NCBI GenBank assembly: GCA_044227095.1
Contig: JBGAFV010000001.1
Coordinates: 2,170,001 to 2,234,000 of the forward strand
Reading direction: 5' to 3'
From: JACMLD01 sp044227095
GTDB taxonomy: Bacteria; Bacteroidota; Bacteroidia; Chitinophagales; Chitinophagaceae
DNA length: 64,000 nucleotides
The notes below the pieces were generated by a model. The model was not told where the DNA came from. It did no database searches and saw nothing but the letters and a program-made list of their open reading frames with translations. Positions 35,570 through 44,503 of this stretch are shown piece after piece. Numbering within the stretch: the stretch's first letter is position 1; each line of letters starts with the position of its first letter. The position numbers were made by a program, and so were the translations under genes.

Positions 35570-36322
35570 TTATCCTGTTGGTGCATTAAGTAACAACTGT
35601 GCAAGTATATAATCTGCAAAAAGGATCATTATACAGCTAATTACAACAGCCCTTGTACTTGCACGGCCAATTTCCAGCGCACCACCTTTTACATTATAGC
35701 CAAAATAGGCTGGTATGCTGGAAATAATGAACGCAAATGTGTATGCTTTTATCAGCGCAAACCAAACATTAAAAGGAACAAAATTTTGCTTCAACCCCTT
35801 TTCAAAATCAAAAGGAGATAAAATGCCGGAGCCGAGACCTGCAATGCGTCCTCCCCAGATACCAAGTCCTGCAGATAAAACAACCAGCATGGGTATTACT
35901 ATAAGCGCAGCAACTATCCTTGGTGCAATGAGATAAGATTTTGTATTGATGCCCATTATTTCAAGCGCATCAATTTGTTCACTTACACGCATATTGCCAA
36001 GTTCGCTTGCAATTTTACTGCCTACAACGCCTGCCAGTACAATACAAACAAGGGTAGGCGCAAACTCAAGTATAACTGTATCTCTTACAATTTGTGCAAT
36101 ACTTGCTTTGGGTATGATAGGGCTTACAAGCTGGTAAGCAGTTTGCACTGCAGACACAGCACCCATAAAAAATGAAATGATGATTACAATAAAGAGGGAG
36201 CCAATGCCTATTTCGGAACATTGATGCATAAATTCTTTCCAGTACACCCGCATGTTCTCCGGTTTAGAAAACATGCCTTTCAACATTAAGAGATATCGGC
36301 CCAGATCTGTAAAAATGCTCAT
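35570..36322 (-). CDS. mlaE: MlaE-like permease
   Basis: A 250-residue inner-membrane permease of the MlaE/DUF140 family, with five or six helices. The family core EFAPTLVCIVLAGVVGSKIASELGNMR (split, residues about 90-115), followed by V-S-E-Q-I-D-A-L-E-I-M-G-I, is intact. First gene of an mlaE-mlaF pair with a 5-bp gap. Confidence 0.94.
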   Translation of the reverse strand: MSIFTDLGRYLLMLKGMFSKPENMRVYWKEFMHQCSEIGIGSLFIVIIISFFMGAVSAVQTAYQLVSPIIPKASIAQIVRDTVILEFAPTLVCIVLAGVVGSKIASELGNMRVSEQIDALEIMGINTKSYLIAPRIVAALIVIPMLVVLSAGLGIWGGRIAGLGSGILSPFDFEKGLKQNFVPFNVWFALIKAYTFAFIISSIPAYFGYNVKGGALEIGRASTRAVVISCIMILFADYILAQLLLNAPTG

Positions 36323-36460
36323 AAATAATTTTGTTGGCTGTGGCTCTTAGCGTTTAGCCGTTAGCGCTATTGGACTTGGTATTTAGTATTAAGACTGTTA
36401 CGTCGAATTAATTATCGACTCACAACTCACGTTTCACGACTGGCGACCCACGTCTCAAAT
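36323..36460. repeat. Degenerate ACTCACGACT-like simple repeats
   Basis: 138 bp between mlaE and the malic enzyme gene. At 36418-36456 it contains an irregular run of CGACTCAC/CAACTCACG/CGACTGGCGACCCACG words; a similar run (CGACTACAGACTAAAGACTC) lies at 58026-58050. No gene. Confidence 0.45.
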
Positions 36461-38818
36461 TTACATGTCTTTACTCACTTTACTAAAGCCTTTCCACCAG
36501 GTAGTTTTTTCTTTTGGAGAAAACTCATGTGCATCGCCGTGTGGTATTTTAGATTTTATCTGTGCATCTATAACTGCTACCAGCGCCATATTGTATATTG
36601 ACCGTACAGAGCTTCCCAATTGCAATACATGCACTGGCTTTTTTAAACCCAATAATATAGGGCCAATAGCATCTGCGCCGCCAACTTCTTTCAACAAGTT
36701 ATAGGCCACGTTTCCTGCTGCAAGGTTAGGAAAGATAAGTGTGTTTACATCCTGGTCTACCAGTTCGCTAAAAGGATAATTATCTCTTAGAATTTCTTTA
36801 TTAAAAGCTACGCTGGCCTGCATTTCTCCATCCACAAGCAATGAGGGATTTCTTTGTTTTACAATCTTTCTCGCTTCGGCCACCAGTTTTGCTTCCGGGC
36901 TATTACTGCTGCCAAAGTTGCTATAACTAAGCATAGCCACACGTGGCGTAAGGTTAAAGTTGCGCACTTCCTTTGCCACCATTAGTGTTATATCTGCCAG
37001 CTCTTCTGCTGTAGGATTGAAGTTTACAGTAGTATCGGCCATAAACAAAGGGCCACGTTTGGTGAGCAGCAAATACATGCCCGCAATTTTCCGTACGCCA
37101 TCTTCTGTGCCAATTACCTGCAATGCGGGGCGAATGGTATCAGCATAATTTTTTGTAAGGCCGCTTATCATTCCGTCTGCTTCACCAGTTTCTACCATCA
37201 TACAACCAAAATAACTACGGTTGCGCATCATTTTGGTGCCTTCATAAAGGTTAAGGCCTTTGCGTTGCCGTTTATGAAAAAACAATTCGCCGTATTCTTT
37301 TCGTTTCTCATCGTACTCATCCTGTTGGGGATCTATAATGGGTATATCTTCCAGCTCTATACTGTTGGCTTCGGCTATATCACGTATCTTTTTTTCATTG
37401 CCCAGTAGTATAGGATAAGCAACACCCTCATCAAAACAAATTTGTGCAGTTTTTAAAATCTTTACATTATCTGCTTCTGCAAATACAATTCGTTTTGGAT
37501 CTCTACGGGCTTTGTTGCCAATAATGCGCATCAACTGGTTATCAAGTCCAAGTCTTTTATTAAGTCCAATGCTATAATTTTCCCAATTGCTGATGGTGGA
37601 TTGCGCTACGCCACTTTCTATTGCTGCTTTTGCAACAGCCGGCGCTATTGTACTCAGTAAACGCGGGTCAAGTGGTTTGGGAATAATATACAGCGGCCCG
37701 AAAGAAATTGTTTTTTCATTGTAAGCCATGTTTACAATATCCGGCACAGGAGATTTTGCCAGTTCTGCAAGCGCATGAACGGCTGCCAGCTTCATGGCTT
37801 CATTTATTTGTGTGGCACGCACATCAAGCGCACCACGAAATATATACGGAAAGCCAAGCACATTATTTACCTGGTTGGGATAATCGCTGCGGCCCGTTGC
37901 CATAATAAGATCCTCACGGGTAGCTATAGCCGCTTCGTAGGCAATTTCTGGGTCCGGGTTGGCCATAGCAAAAACAATAGGACGCTTAGCCATGCTTTTT
38001 ATCATCTCTGGCGTAACTACATTTCCTACACTAAGGCCAAGAAAAACATCTGCATCCTTCATGGCAGATGTAAGTGTAATGTCTGCACGTTTTACAGCAA
38101 GCATTTTGCGATCTTCGCCAAGGTCCTGCCGCTGATCGTGTATAACACCAGCCACATCAAACAACGTAAAATTTTCGTGTTTGGCCCCAAGTGCCAGGTA
38201 TAATTTTACACAGGCCATAGCTGCAGCACCTGCGCCATTTACTACAAATTTTACCTTATCAATTTTTTTCTTTTGCAGTTCCAGTGCATTTAGTAAAGCA
38301 GCGCTGCTAATAATGGCGGTACCATGCTGGTCATCGTGCATTACCGGAATTTTTAACTGACTGCGCAATTGCTGTTCTATATAAAAGCATTCCGGCGCTT
38401 TAATATCTTCAAGGTTAATGCCGCCAAATGTAGGCTCAAGGCTTTTTACAATCTGTACAAACTTTTCCGGATCTTTTTCATTGATCTCAATATCAAACAC
38501 GTCTATGTCTGCAAAGATTTTAAACAATACACCTTTGCCTTCCATTACAGGTTTGCTGGCTTCGGGGCCAATATCACCAAGGCCCAATACCGCAGTACCA
38601 TTGCTGATAACGCCTACAAGGTTTCCTTTGGCGGTGTATTTATAAATGTTTTCTGAGAGTGCAGCTATCTCTTTACAGGGCTCGGCAACGCCGGGGCTAT
38701 AAGCAAGACTGAGATCCCTTTGTGTTTTGGCTTCCTTAGTGGGCACCACTTCTATCTTTCCGGGTCTTCCCTTGGAATGATATTCCAGTGCCTGTTCCTT
38801 TCTTAATTTCTTTTGCAT
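36461..38818 (-). CDS. maeB: NADP-dependent malic enzyme fused to phosphotransacetylase domain (MaeB type)
   Basis: A 785-residue fusion, the usual MaeB length. The malic domain (about 1-160) has SPGVAEPC and the catalytic Lys/Tyr region, the NAD(P)-binding domain has VVNGAGAAAMA (about 190-200), and a phosphotransacetylase-like domain covers about 440-770. It decarboxylates malate to pyruvate with NADP+ reduction; the PTA-like domain is known in the family for acetyl-CoA control rather than catalysis. The gene is monocistronic and preceded by repeat-rich DNA. Confidence 0.95.
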   Translation of the reverse strand: MQKKLRKEQALEYHSKGRPGKIEVVPTKEAKTQRDLSLAYSPGVAEPCKEIAALSENIYKYTAKGNLVGVISNGTAVLGLGDIGPEASKPVMEGKGVLFKIFADIDVFDIEINEKDPEKFVQIVKSLEPTFGGINLEDIKAPECFYIEQQLRSQLKIPVMHDDQHGTAIISSAALLNALELQKKKIDKVKFVVNGAGAAAMACVKLYLALGAKHENFTLFDVAGVIHDQRQDLGEDRKMLAVKRADITLTSAMKDADVFLGLSVGNVVTPEMIKSMAKRPIVFAMANPDPEIAYEAAIATREDLIMATGRSDYPNQVNNVLGFPYIFRGALDVRATQINEAMKLAAVHALAELAKSPVPDIVNMAYNEKTISFGPLYIIPKPLDPRLLSTIAPAVAKAAIESGVAQSTISNWENYSIGLNKRLGLDNQLMRIIGNKARRDPKRIVFAEADNVKILKTAQICFDEGVAYPILLGNEKKIRDIAEANSIELEDIPIIDPQQDEYDEKRKEYGELFFHKRQRKGLNLYEGTKMMRNRSYFGCMMVETGEADGMISGLTKNYADTIRPALQVIGTEDGVRKIAGMYLLLTKRGPLFMADTTVNFNPTAEELADITLMVAKEVRNFNLTPRVAMLSYSNFGSSNSPEAKLVAEARKIVKQRNPSLLVDGEMQASVAFNKEILRDNYPFSELVDQDVNTLIFPNLAAGNVAYNLLKEVGGADAIGPILLGLKKPVHVLQLGSSVRSIYNMALVAVIDAQIKSKIPHGDAHEFSPKEKTTWWKGFSKVSKDM

Positions 38819-38918
38819 AGGCTATCAAACTATGGCGTGCAAAGTACGAAAATATAGATAAGTCGATTTTTTTAAGGTATTATTTGGAGGCCAGCATCAG
38901 GAATACTATGAGACTTTA

Positions 38919-38939
38919 CTTGCGTCGCACACTTGTACA
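38919..38939 (-). repeat. Copy of the GTGTGCGACGCAA dispersed repeat
   Basis: Contains TTGCGTCGCACACTTGTAC on the plus strand, followed by a TGTCATGCTGTAAGCATCC hairpin (38959-38977) similar to GGATGCTAATAGCATGACA at 46733-46750. Related copies lie at 30923 and 46754, and a partial one at 33516. Confidence 0.7.
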
Positions 38940-38984
38940 TGGGTAAACCACTCCGCACTGTCATGCTGTAAGCATCCCTTTACG

Positions 38985-39552
38985 GTGGTGCGTGAAGACA
39001 CGCCAATGCGCATGCAAATAATAAGCACAAATCGTTCCTACGGAACGAAAACTATAATTGAAATGGCTTCTACCCACAAAATGTCCCGATGGGACATGTA
39101 TTCATTGTAACGATGAATATTGCAACCACTCATTCAATCGCTTTATGTTCCGTAGGTACATTTTATGGGCTAGAAAAATAATAATTGAGTGAATTGTGTG
39201 CCGTAGGTACACTTTGAACTATTCCACGTAATTGATTTCACAGGAATGATAAATAGAATCACAACTGACAAACAAAGGAAATTGTGGTGCGTGAAGACAC
39301 GCACCACGGCGGTAGGTGCGGATGCAAATAATAAGCACAAATCGTATCTACGGAACGAAACCTATAATTGAAATTCCCTCTACCCATAAAATGTCCCGAT
39401 GGGACATATATTAGTTGTAACGATGAATATTGCAACCACTCATTCAATCGCTTTATGTTTCGTAGGAACATTTTATGGGTAGAAAAATAATAATTGAGTG
39501 AATTGTGTGCCGTAGGTACACTTTGTGCTATTTCACGTAATTGATTTCACTC
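38985..39552. repeat. REP-like hairpin array, 300-bp duplication (RAYT-related signature)
   Basis: Two near-identical copies of a roughly 260-bp unit, starting at about 38985 and 39284. Each has a forward pair of hairpins (CGTTCCTACGGAACG at 39033-39047, TGTCCCGATGGGACA at 39082-39096) followed by an inverted pair (TGTTCCGTAGGTACA at 39146-39160 and a GTGCCGTAGGTACAC word). The CTACCCATAAAATG linker, direct and inverted, also occurs in the array beside the RAYT gene at 53743. No gene lies between 38819 and 39586. Confidence 0.85.
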
Positions 39553-39586
39553 GTTGCGTATCTGTTGCACCGTAAAGGCAATAGAA

Positions 39587-39955
39587 TTATATTTTACCAG
39601 CGTTTTTCATACGCAAGTATAGTGCAAAACAAATGCTACCCGCAATTAATAAGAAAGACAGGAAGTTTAAAATAATTCCGGCAATTTTTTTAAAACTGTT
39701 TTTCTCTCTTTGCGTCATGCTGATAATTGCGCAAATTGTACCCGCAAGGCAACTGGCATATATGCCGTAGGCAAACCACCTGGATGCTTGCATACCACTT
39801 TTTGTCCTGTTTAAAGGATTTGATATCACATATATCAACAAACAAAAAAGAAAAATAGTAAAGCAGCCAAAAAAGAGGGAAAGTTTTGAAAACAGTTTTC
39901 TCTTAACAGTAATTAAATCATCTCCCAGTATTGATTCTTCATTGGCAGGTTCCAT
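39587..39955 (-). CDS. Small three-helix membrane protein
   Basis: A 122-residue protein from the ATG at 39955; a longer frame up to 40237 would overlap the monooxygenase gene in another frame and has unrelated composition. It has three hydrophobic segments (about 25-48, 63-84 and 95-117) with cationic loops. No family recognised. It starts 46 bp downstream of the monooxygenase gene and may be co-transcribed. Confidence 0.68.
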   Translation of the reverse strand: MEPANEESILGDDLITVKRKLFSKLSLFFGCFTIFLFCLLIYVISNPLNRTKSGMQASRWFAYGIYASCLAGTICAIISMTQREKNSFKKIAGIILNFLSFLLIAGSICFALYLRMKNAGKI

Positions 39956-40001
39956 AAATAAGTTTGAGGGTATTGTAAACTTAAGCAATGAGCTAACGGC
40001 A

Positions 40002-40418
40002 TCAATTTTTATTTCCCTTCTTGCCCAGTACAATTGGTGTAACATCAGATAATTCCAGCGATTTGACCATTTCTTTTGTGCCGGTTTTATATTTTTTAAA
40101 ATGCGGCGTTTCCAGGTGAGCCGCAAACGCTTCTGCATTGGCGTATATTTCAAAAACTGTAACCTGTGTTGGTTTGTTTTTGTCGTACACGGCGTATAAG
40201 GTAAGCACACCTGGCTCTTTTTGTATCGCAGCTTCAATTTCTTCTTTTAGCATGGCCTTGTAGTTTTCCAGTTGCGCAGCATCTATTTCAAGTCTTGCCA
40301 GGCGTACTACCTGGTTTTTATCCTGTGCTTTGGCAAGCGGAGAAAATATAAATCCACAAATTATTATTGCAATCAATGCAACTAGATAACGCCTTGTATT
40401 TAATACTGCTGTTTTCAT
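40002..40418 (-). CDS. Exported antibiotic-biosynthesis-monooxygenase-fold protein
   Basis: A 138-residue protein with a signal peptide ending near residue 31 (SPLAKAQ) and an ABM/YgiN-type ferredoxin-like domain: VVRLARLEIDAAQLENYKAML, GVLTLYAVYDKNKPTQVTVFEIYANAEAFAAHLETPHFKKY. The A-H-x-x-T-P-H-F-x-x-Y motif is typical. Cytoplasmic relatives oxidise quinols; an exported version may scavenge redox-active compounds in the periplasm, which is inference. Confidence 0.9.
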   Translation of the reverse strand: MKTAVLNTRRYLVALIAIIICGFIFSPLAKAQDKNQVVRLARLEIDAAQLENYKAMLKEEIEAAIQKEPGVLTLYAVYDKNKPTQVTVFEIYANAEAFAAHLETPHFKKYKTGTKEMVKSLELSDVTPIVLGKKGNKN

Positions 40419-40524
40419 TTTCTTATTATTGCTTTTAAAATTTAAAGCATTACAAAAGTAAGCCTTATACTTTTATTGTGTAGGTTTCACTATCTTAGGC
40501 TGGCTACTAATTATAATAAATGCC

Positions 40525-40977
40525 ATGAACAATTTTCCTATTGTAGAAGCGCAGATGATGATAAGGAAACCTGCAAACACAGTTTTCAATGCAATTGTTG
40601 ATCCTGCGGAAACAACCAATTTCTGGTTTACAAAATCAAGCGGCAAGCTGGAAACAGGTAAAACCATTATTTGGGAATGGGAGATGTATGCATTTTCAAC
40701 AAAAGTGCTGGTAAAAGAAATACTGGAAAATAAAATGATAGTGGTTGAATGGAATGATCCTGCTACCATAATCGAATTTAACTTTTCGGCATTGTCTGAA
40801 ACAAGCACTTATGTTGTCATTCGGAATTATGGATTTAATGAAACTGGAGATGCTTTACTGGAAACCATTAAAAACAATACTGGCGGTTTTACCACCGTAT
40901 TAGATGGTATGAAAGCCTGGCTAGAACACAATATTAAACTGAATCTTATTGCCGATAAATTTCCCAAAGGAAAATAA
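40525..40977 (+). CDS. SRPBCC (START/AHA1-like) domain protein
   Basis: A 150-residue single-domain protein of the activator-of-Hsp90-ATPase-like branch of the SRPBCC superfamily. The opening MMIRKPANTVFNAIVDPAETTNFWF and the central TIIWEWEMYAFSTKVLVKEI and MIVVEWNDP strands, then a C-terminal helix GGFTTVLDGMKAWLEHNI, define the helix-grip fold. It may bind a hydrophobic ligand. No clear operon partner. Confidence 0.9.
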   Translation: MNNFPIVEAQMMIRKPANTVFNAIVDPAETTNFWFTKSSGKLETGKTIIWEWEMYAFSTKVLVKEILENKMIVVEWNDPATIIEFNFSALSETSTYVVIRNYGFNETGDALLETIKNNTGGFTTVLDGMKAWLEHNIKLNLIADKFPKGK

Positions 40978-41052
40978 ACTGAAAAATAAAATTATCAATT
41001 GTTGCTGTATCATATCTTGTAACATCATTTTATTTAAAACAACCATTGCTGC

Positions 41053-42207
41053 ATGAAGGAAACAATTGCTTATGCCGATTCAAAAAAGCATTATGAAATA
41101 CTGGATGGACTGCGTGGCGTAGCAGCATTAATGGTAGTAGCCTTTCATACGCTTGAAACATTCAATGGTGGTAGCAGGTTTAATCAAATCATTAATCATG
41201 GTTACCTGGCAGTAGATTTCTTTTTCCTTTTATCTGGTTTTGTAATTGCTTATTCATACGATGACCGCTGGAATAAAATGACAGCGTGGGATTTTTATAA
41301 ACGCCGGCTCATTCGTTTACAACCAATGGTAATAATGGGATCATTAATAGGCGCCGCACTTTTTTATTTTCAGGGTTGTGAAATGTTCCCGTTAATTAAT
41401 GGAACCCCGGTATTGAAATTGTTGATTGTAATGATTGTTGGTTGTACACTTGTTCCCATCTTGCCCTCAATGGACATTCGCGGCTGGCAGGAAATGCATC
41501 CGCTAAATGGGCCGGCGTGGTCGCTTTTTTTTGAATACATCGCTAACATTCTTTACGCAACAGTTGTACGCAAATTCTCCAGGCTGATGTTATCTGTATT
41601 CGTTTTTCTTGCGGCATGTTTGCTGATTAACTATTTATTGAGGGGCACACAGGGAGATGTAATTGGCGGCTGGGCTATAGATAACATACAACTTAATATA
41701 GGCTTTACAAGATTGCTCTATCCTTTTTTTGCAGGTGTATTGGTGATGCGTTTGGGAAAATTAATTCATGTAAAGGGTGCATTCTGGATTTGCAGCCTTT
41801 TAATTATTCTTATTCTTTCTTTGCCAAGATTTGGCGGTGCAGAGCATGTATGGATGAATGGTTTGTACGAAGCGTTCTGCATTATTGTACTTTTTCCGCT
41901 GATAGTTGCCATAGGCGCAGGCGGAAACATAACCGGTAAGCATTCTTTAAAAGCATGCAAGTTTCTTGGTGCTATTTCTTATCCCATTTATATAACCCAT
42001 TACCCACTTATTTATACTTACGTTGCCTGGGCAATGAACAACAAAATATCTTTAGAAAAAGGTCTTCCCGTTGGGCTATTGCTTTTTGTAAGCAGCATTG
42101 CCATCGCTTATGCCTGCCTGAAACTTTATGACGAACCAGTTCGCAAATGGTTATCAAAAAAGTTCTTATACCGTGCTGACAAAAATATTGTAGCTGCAGC
42201 TAAATAA
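41053..42207 (+). CDS. Membrane acyltransferase (acyltransferase family 3)
   Basis: A 384-residue protein with about ten membrane helices. It opens with EILDGLRGVAALMVVAFH (R21, putative catalytic H32), the hallmark of the OafA/NodX acyltransferase-3 family, followed by YLAVDFFFLLSGFVIAYSY and RRLIRLQP. These enzymes transfer acyl groups from the cytoplasm onto extracytoplasmic sugars or lipids. It is monocistronic and distant from the polysaccharide locus, so its acceptor is open. Confidence 0.93.
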   Translation: MKETIAYADSKKHYEILDGLRGVAALMVVAFHTLETFNGGSRFNQIINHGYLAVDFFFLLSGFVIAYSYDDRWNKMTAWDFYKRRLIRLQPMVIMGSLIGAALFYFQGCEMFPLINGTPVLKLLIVMIVGCTLVPILPSMDIRGWQEMHPLNGPAWSLFFEYIANILYATVVRKFSRLMLSVFVFLAACLLINYLLRGTQGDVIGGWAIDNIQLNIGFTRLLYPFFAGVLVMRLGKLIHVKGAFWICSLLIILILSLPRFGGAEHVWMNGLYEAFCIIVLFPLIVAIGAGGNITGKHSLKACKFLGAISYPIYITHYPLIYTYVAWAMNNKISLEKGLPVGLLLFVSSIAIAYACLKLYDEPVRKWLSKKFLYRADKNIVAAAK

Positions 42208-42296
42208 AAGCTGAAAACAAATAGATCGTATGGACCTATTGTTGTTACGGTAATAAAGACGGCTTAATAAAACAATGCAGAAATTTTAAAAATAAA

Positions 42297-42327
42297 TTTT
42301 GCAATTCGAAATCCTTTCTTATTTTTA
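42297..42327 (+). promoter_or_regulatory. Promoter of the GntR-controlled ABC operon
   Basis: TTTTG (42297-42301) and TATTTTTA (42320-42327), 18 bp apart, match the Bacteroidota -33/-7 pattern (TTTG ... TAnnTTTG) with one mismatch. The operator follows 2 bp downstream, so a bound repressor would cover the start site. Confidence 0.6.
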
Positions 42328-42329
42328 CA

Positions 42330-42351
42330 GTGTACTAGTTTAATAGTACAC
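42330..42351 (+). promoter_or_regulatory. Palindromic operator of the YtrA-like regulator
   Basis: Perfect inverted repeat GTGTACTA (42330-42337), 6-bp spacer GTTTAA, TAGTACAC (42344-42351), located 13 bp upstream of the ABC ATPase start. The size and position fit a dimeric GntR-family repressor, most likely the product of the third gene of the operon. Confidence 0.8.
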
Positions 42352-42364
42352 TAAATCATTAAAT

Positions 42365-43198
42365 ATGATAGATATTCAAGACCTGCATTTTGCTTACCGG
42401 AAAAAACCGGTGTTTACAGGCCTTAGCATGCAGTTGCAGCCCGGGCATATTTACGGTTTGCTTGGCAAGAACGGCACGGGTAAATCAACACTGCTAAGAA
42501 ATATTGCCGGCCTATTATTCCCTAATAAAGGAAAAATTCAAGTGCTTGGCTTTACACCTGGTAAACGGCAGCCTGCTTTTTTGCAACAGGTGTTTATGGT
42601 GCCAGAAGAATTTTATCTGCCCGATGTTCCGCTAAACCACCTGGTTCAATATCATGCACCATTTTACCCAAAGTTTAACCAGGCGCAGTTTGAAAAATAC
42701 ATTACTGAGTTTGAAATTCCTTCGGACAGCACATTGCAAAACATGAGTTATGGCCAGAAGAAAAAAGTGCTGATAAGTTTTGGGCTTGCAAGTAACGCTT
42801 CTATGTTACTGATGGATGAACCTACCAATGGGCTTGATATTATGAGCAAGAGCCAATTTAGAAAAGTAATGGCAGGTGCACTGGATGAAAACAAATGCAT
42901 TGTTATCAGTACACACCAGGTAAAAGATTTGGAAAACCTGATAGACCGCATCACCATTATTGATGAAGGCAAAATATTGTTTGATCAAACAGTAGATAAC
43001 ATCAGCCGGAAACTTTCATTCCAGGTTTCATTTGACAGTGATGAAATAAAGCAGGCGTTGTATGGCGAATCTTCTTTGCGTGGTTCTGCCATCATTACCC
43101 GCAATATTGAAGGGGAAGAAAGCAAACTTGATCTTGAACTGCTTTACAAGGCTATCGTTTTAAATGGTGCAGCCATAACATCTGTTTTTAAAGATTAA
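42365..43198 (+). CDS. ABC transporter ATP-binding protein of a YtrA-type operon
   Basis: A 277-residue ATPase with Walker A GKNGTGKS (34-41), signature MSYGQKKKV, Walker B MLLMDEPTNGLD and switch His in ISTHQVKDLE. It belongs to the small-exporter branch associated with GntR/YtrA regulators. First gene of a four-gene plus-strand operon (ATPase, permease, GntR regulator, GIN-like protein), directly behind the palindromic operator. Confidence 0.94.
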   Translation: MIDIQDLHFAYRKKPVFTGLSMQLQPGHIYGLLGKNGTGKSTLLRNIAGLLFPNKGKIQVLGFTPGKRQPAFLQQVFMVPEEFYLPDVPLNHLVQYHAPFYPKFNQAQFEKYITEFEIPSDSTLQNMSYGQKKKVLISFGLASNASMLLMDEPTNGLDIMSKSQFRKVMAGALDENKCIVISTHQVKDLENLIDRITIIDEGKILFDQTVDNISRKLSFQVSFDSDEIKQALYGESSLRGSAIITRNIEGEESKLDLELLYKAIVLNGAAITSVFKD

Positions 43199-43207
43199 AC
43201 TAACATT

Positions 43208-44095
43208 ATGATACAATCATTTGACGCAAAACGCTGGTGGTTATTGGTTGGTAAGCACTGGTCTGAAAACAAAAGAAAATATACACTCTCCCTCTTTGCT
43301 ATTGCCGGGCTTTTATTACTGTGGTTTGTTGTAATACTTATAAGCGATGGTCATCGTGGTATTAATGCTTCAATGCAGTTAACAACTTATTATTTCGGGC
43401 TTTTCCTGGGCGGATGTTTATATGGAAGTATTTTGTTTGCAGATCTTGGTTCAAAAACCAAGGGGCTTAATTATCTCGTTGTTCCTGCATCGCATCTTGA
43501 AAAACTTCTTTGTGCTTTGTTTTATGGGGTGATAGTTTTTTTTGTTTGTTACACTGGCATATTTTATATCGTTGATATGCTGGCGGTAAAAGTTAGCAAT
43601 GCTATTGCCTATAGTTACTGGATGAAACATCATTTACCCGGGGAAACTTTTGAACCACAAAGAATATTGAATGTATTTAGATTTTCAAACTGGCATAACG
43701 CTGAACCGGGTTTTTCATACTACTTGCTGATTACCTATTTTGTAATACAGTCGTTGTTTATACTTGGCTCAGTTTATTTTGCCAGGTTCAGTTTTATAAA
43801 AACAGTTATAGTATCGTTGATAATAGGATTGGTAATGGTTTTTGTTGCAGCAAAAGTAATTGCAGGTATACTGCCACCTGGCGATTTTTATCATGGCATC
43901 AACAGCTATCGTTTTTACACAGTTAAAAGTAATCCATCAGGAGAAGGCTTAATGATATACGGTGATTCTAACACCGACAAAGTTGTATCATTACCAGAAT
44001 GGATTAATACTGTATTATTGTTTTTGCTGAAATACGCATTGGCGCCGTTGTTTTGGCTGGCAACTTATTACAGACTGAAGGAAAAAGAAATTTAA
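43208..44095 (+). CDS. ABC-2-like permease of the YtrA-type operon
   Basis: A 295-residue protein with six hydrophobic segments (first about 28-47, YTLSLFAIAGLLLLWFVVIL) and a long extracytoplasmic loop (about 225-265). It has no ABC-2 motif that I can point to, but its position 9 bp after the ATPase gene makes it the permease partner. Substrate unknown; relatives respond to cell-wall-active agents. Confidence 0.82.
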   Translation: MIQSFDAKRWWLLVGKHWSENKRKYTLSLFAIAGLLLLWFVVILISDGHRGINASMQLTTYYFGLFLGGCLYGSILFADLGSKTKGLNYLVVPASHLEKLLCALFYGVIVFFVCYTGIFYIVDMLAVKVSNAIAYSYWMKHHLPGETFEPQRILNVFRFSNWHNAEPGFSYYLLITYFVIQSLFILGSVYFARFSFIKTVIVSLIIGLVMVFVAAKVIAGILPPGDFYHGINSYRFYTVKSNPSGEGLMIYGDSNTDKVVSLPEWINTVLLFLLKYALAPLFWLATYYRLKEKEI

Positions 44096-44114
44096 GGCGT
44101 TTAAACTTTTTACT

Positions 44115-44489
44115 ATGCAATTCAAAGAATCACAAGCTATATACCTGCAGATTGCTGATTATATATGCGAGAAGATATTGCTGAAAGAATGGAAGCAGGA
44201 TGAACGTATACCATCTGTGCGTGAACTGGCCGTGCAACTGGAAGTAAACCCCAATACCGTAATGCGCACATTTGATTTTTTACAGCAACAGGAAATTATT
44301 TACAACCAGCGTGGCATTGGATATTTTGTTGGAAACACTGCCTACAAAAATGCGCTGCAATACCGTAAAGAAGCTTTCAGCGAAAAAGATCTTCCCAGCA
44401 TTTTCCGCAACATGTATTTGCTGGGCATGGAACTGGATGAACTGAAACCACGTTTTGACAAATATAAAAAACAGCATTTCTCTAACTGA
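44115..44489 (+). CDS. GntR-family (YtrA subfamily) transcriptional repressor
   Basis: A 124-residue regulator. The winged helix occupies residues 10-75 (AIYLQIADYICEKIL, RIPSVRELAVQLEVNPNTVMRTFDFLQQQEIIYNQRGIGYFV in two blocks), and the C terminus is a short helical tail of about 45 residues, the YtrA-type effector or dimerisation region. It probably binds the palindrome at 42330-42351 and represses its own operon. Confidence 0.94.
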   Translation: MQFKESQAIYLQIADYICEKILLKEWKQDERIPSVRELAVQLEVNPNTVMRTFDFLQQQEIIYNQRGIGYFVGNTAYKNALQYRKEAFSEKDLPSIFRNMYLLGMELDELKPRFDKYKKQHFSN

Positions 44490-44503
44490 TATATTTAATT
44501 ATT

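Noticed and set aside
39956..40237. N-terminal extension of the small membrane protein encoded at 39587-39955
   Set aside because: It overlaps the well-supported monooxygenase gene in another frame and has a composition typical of a shadow frame.
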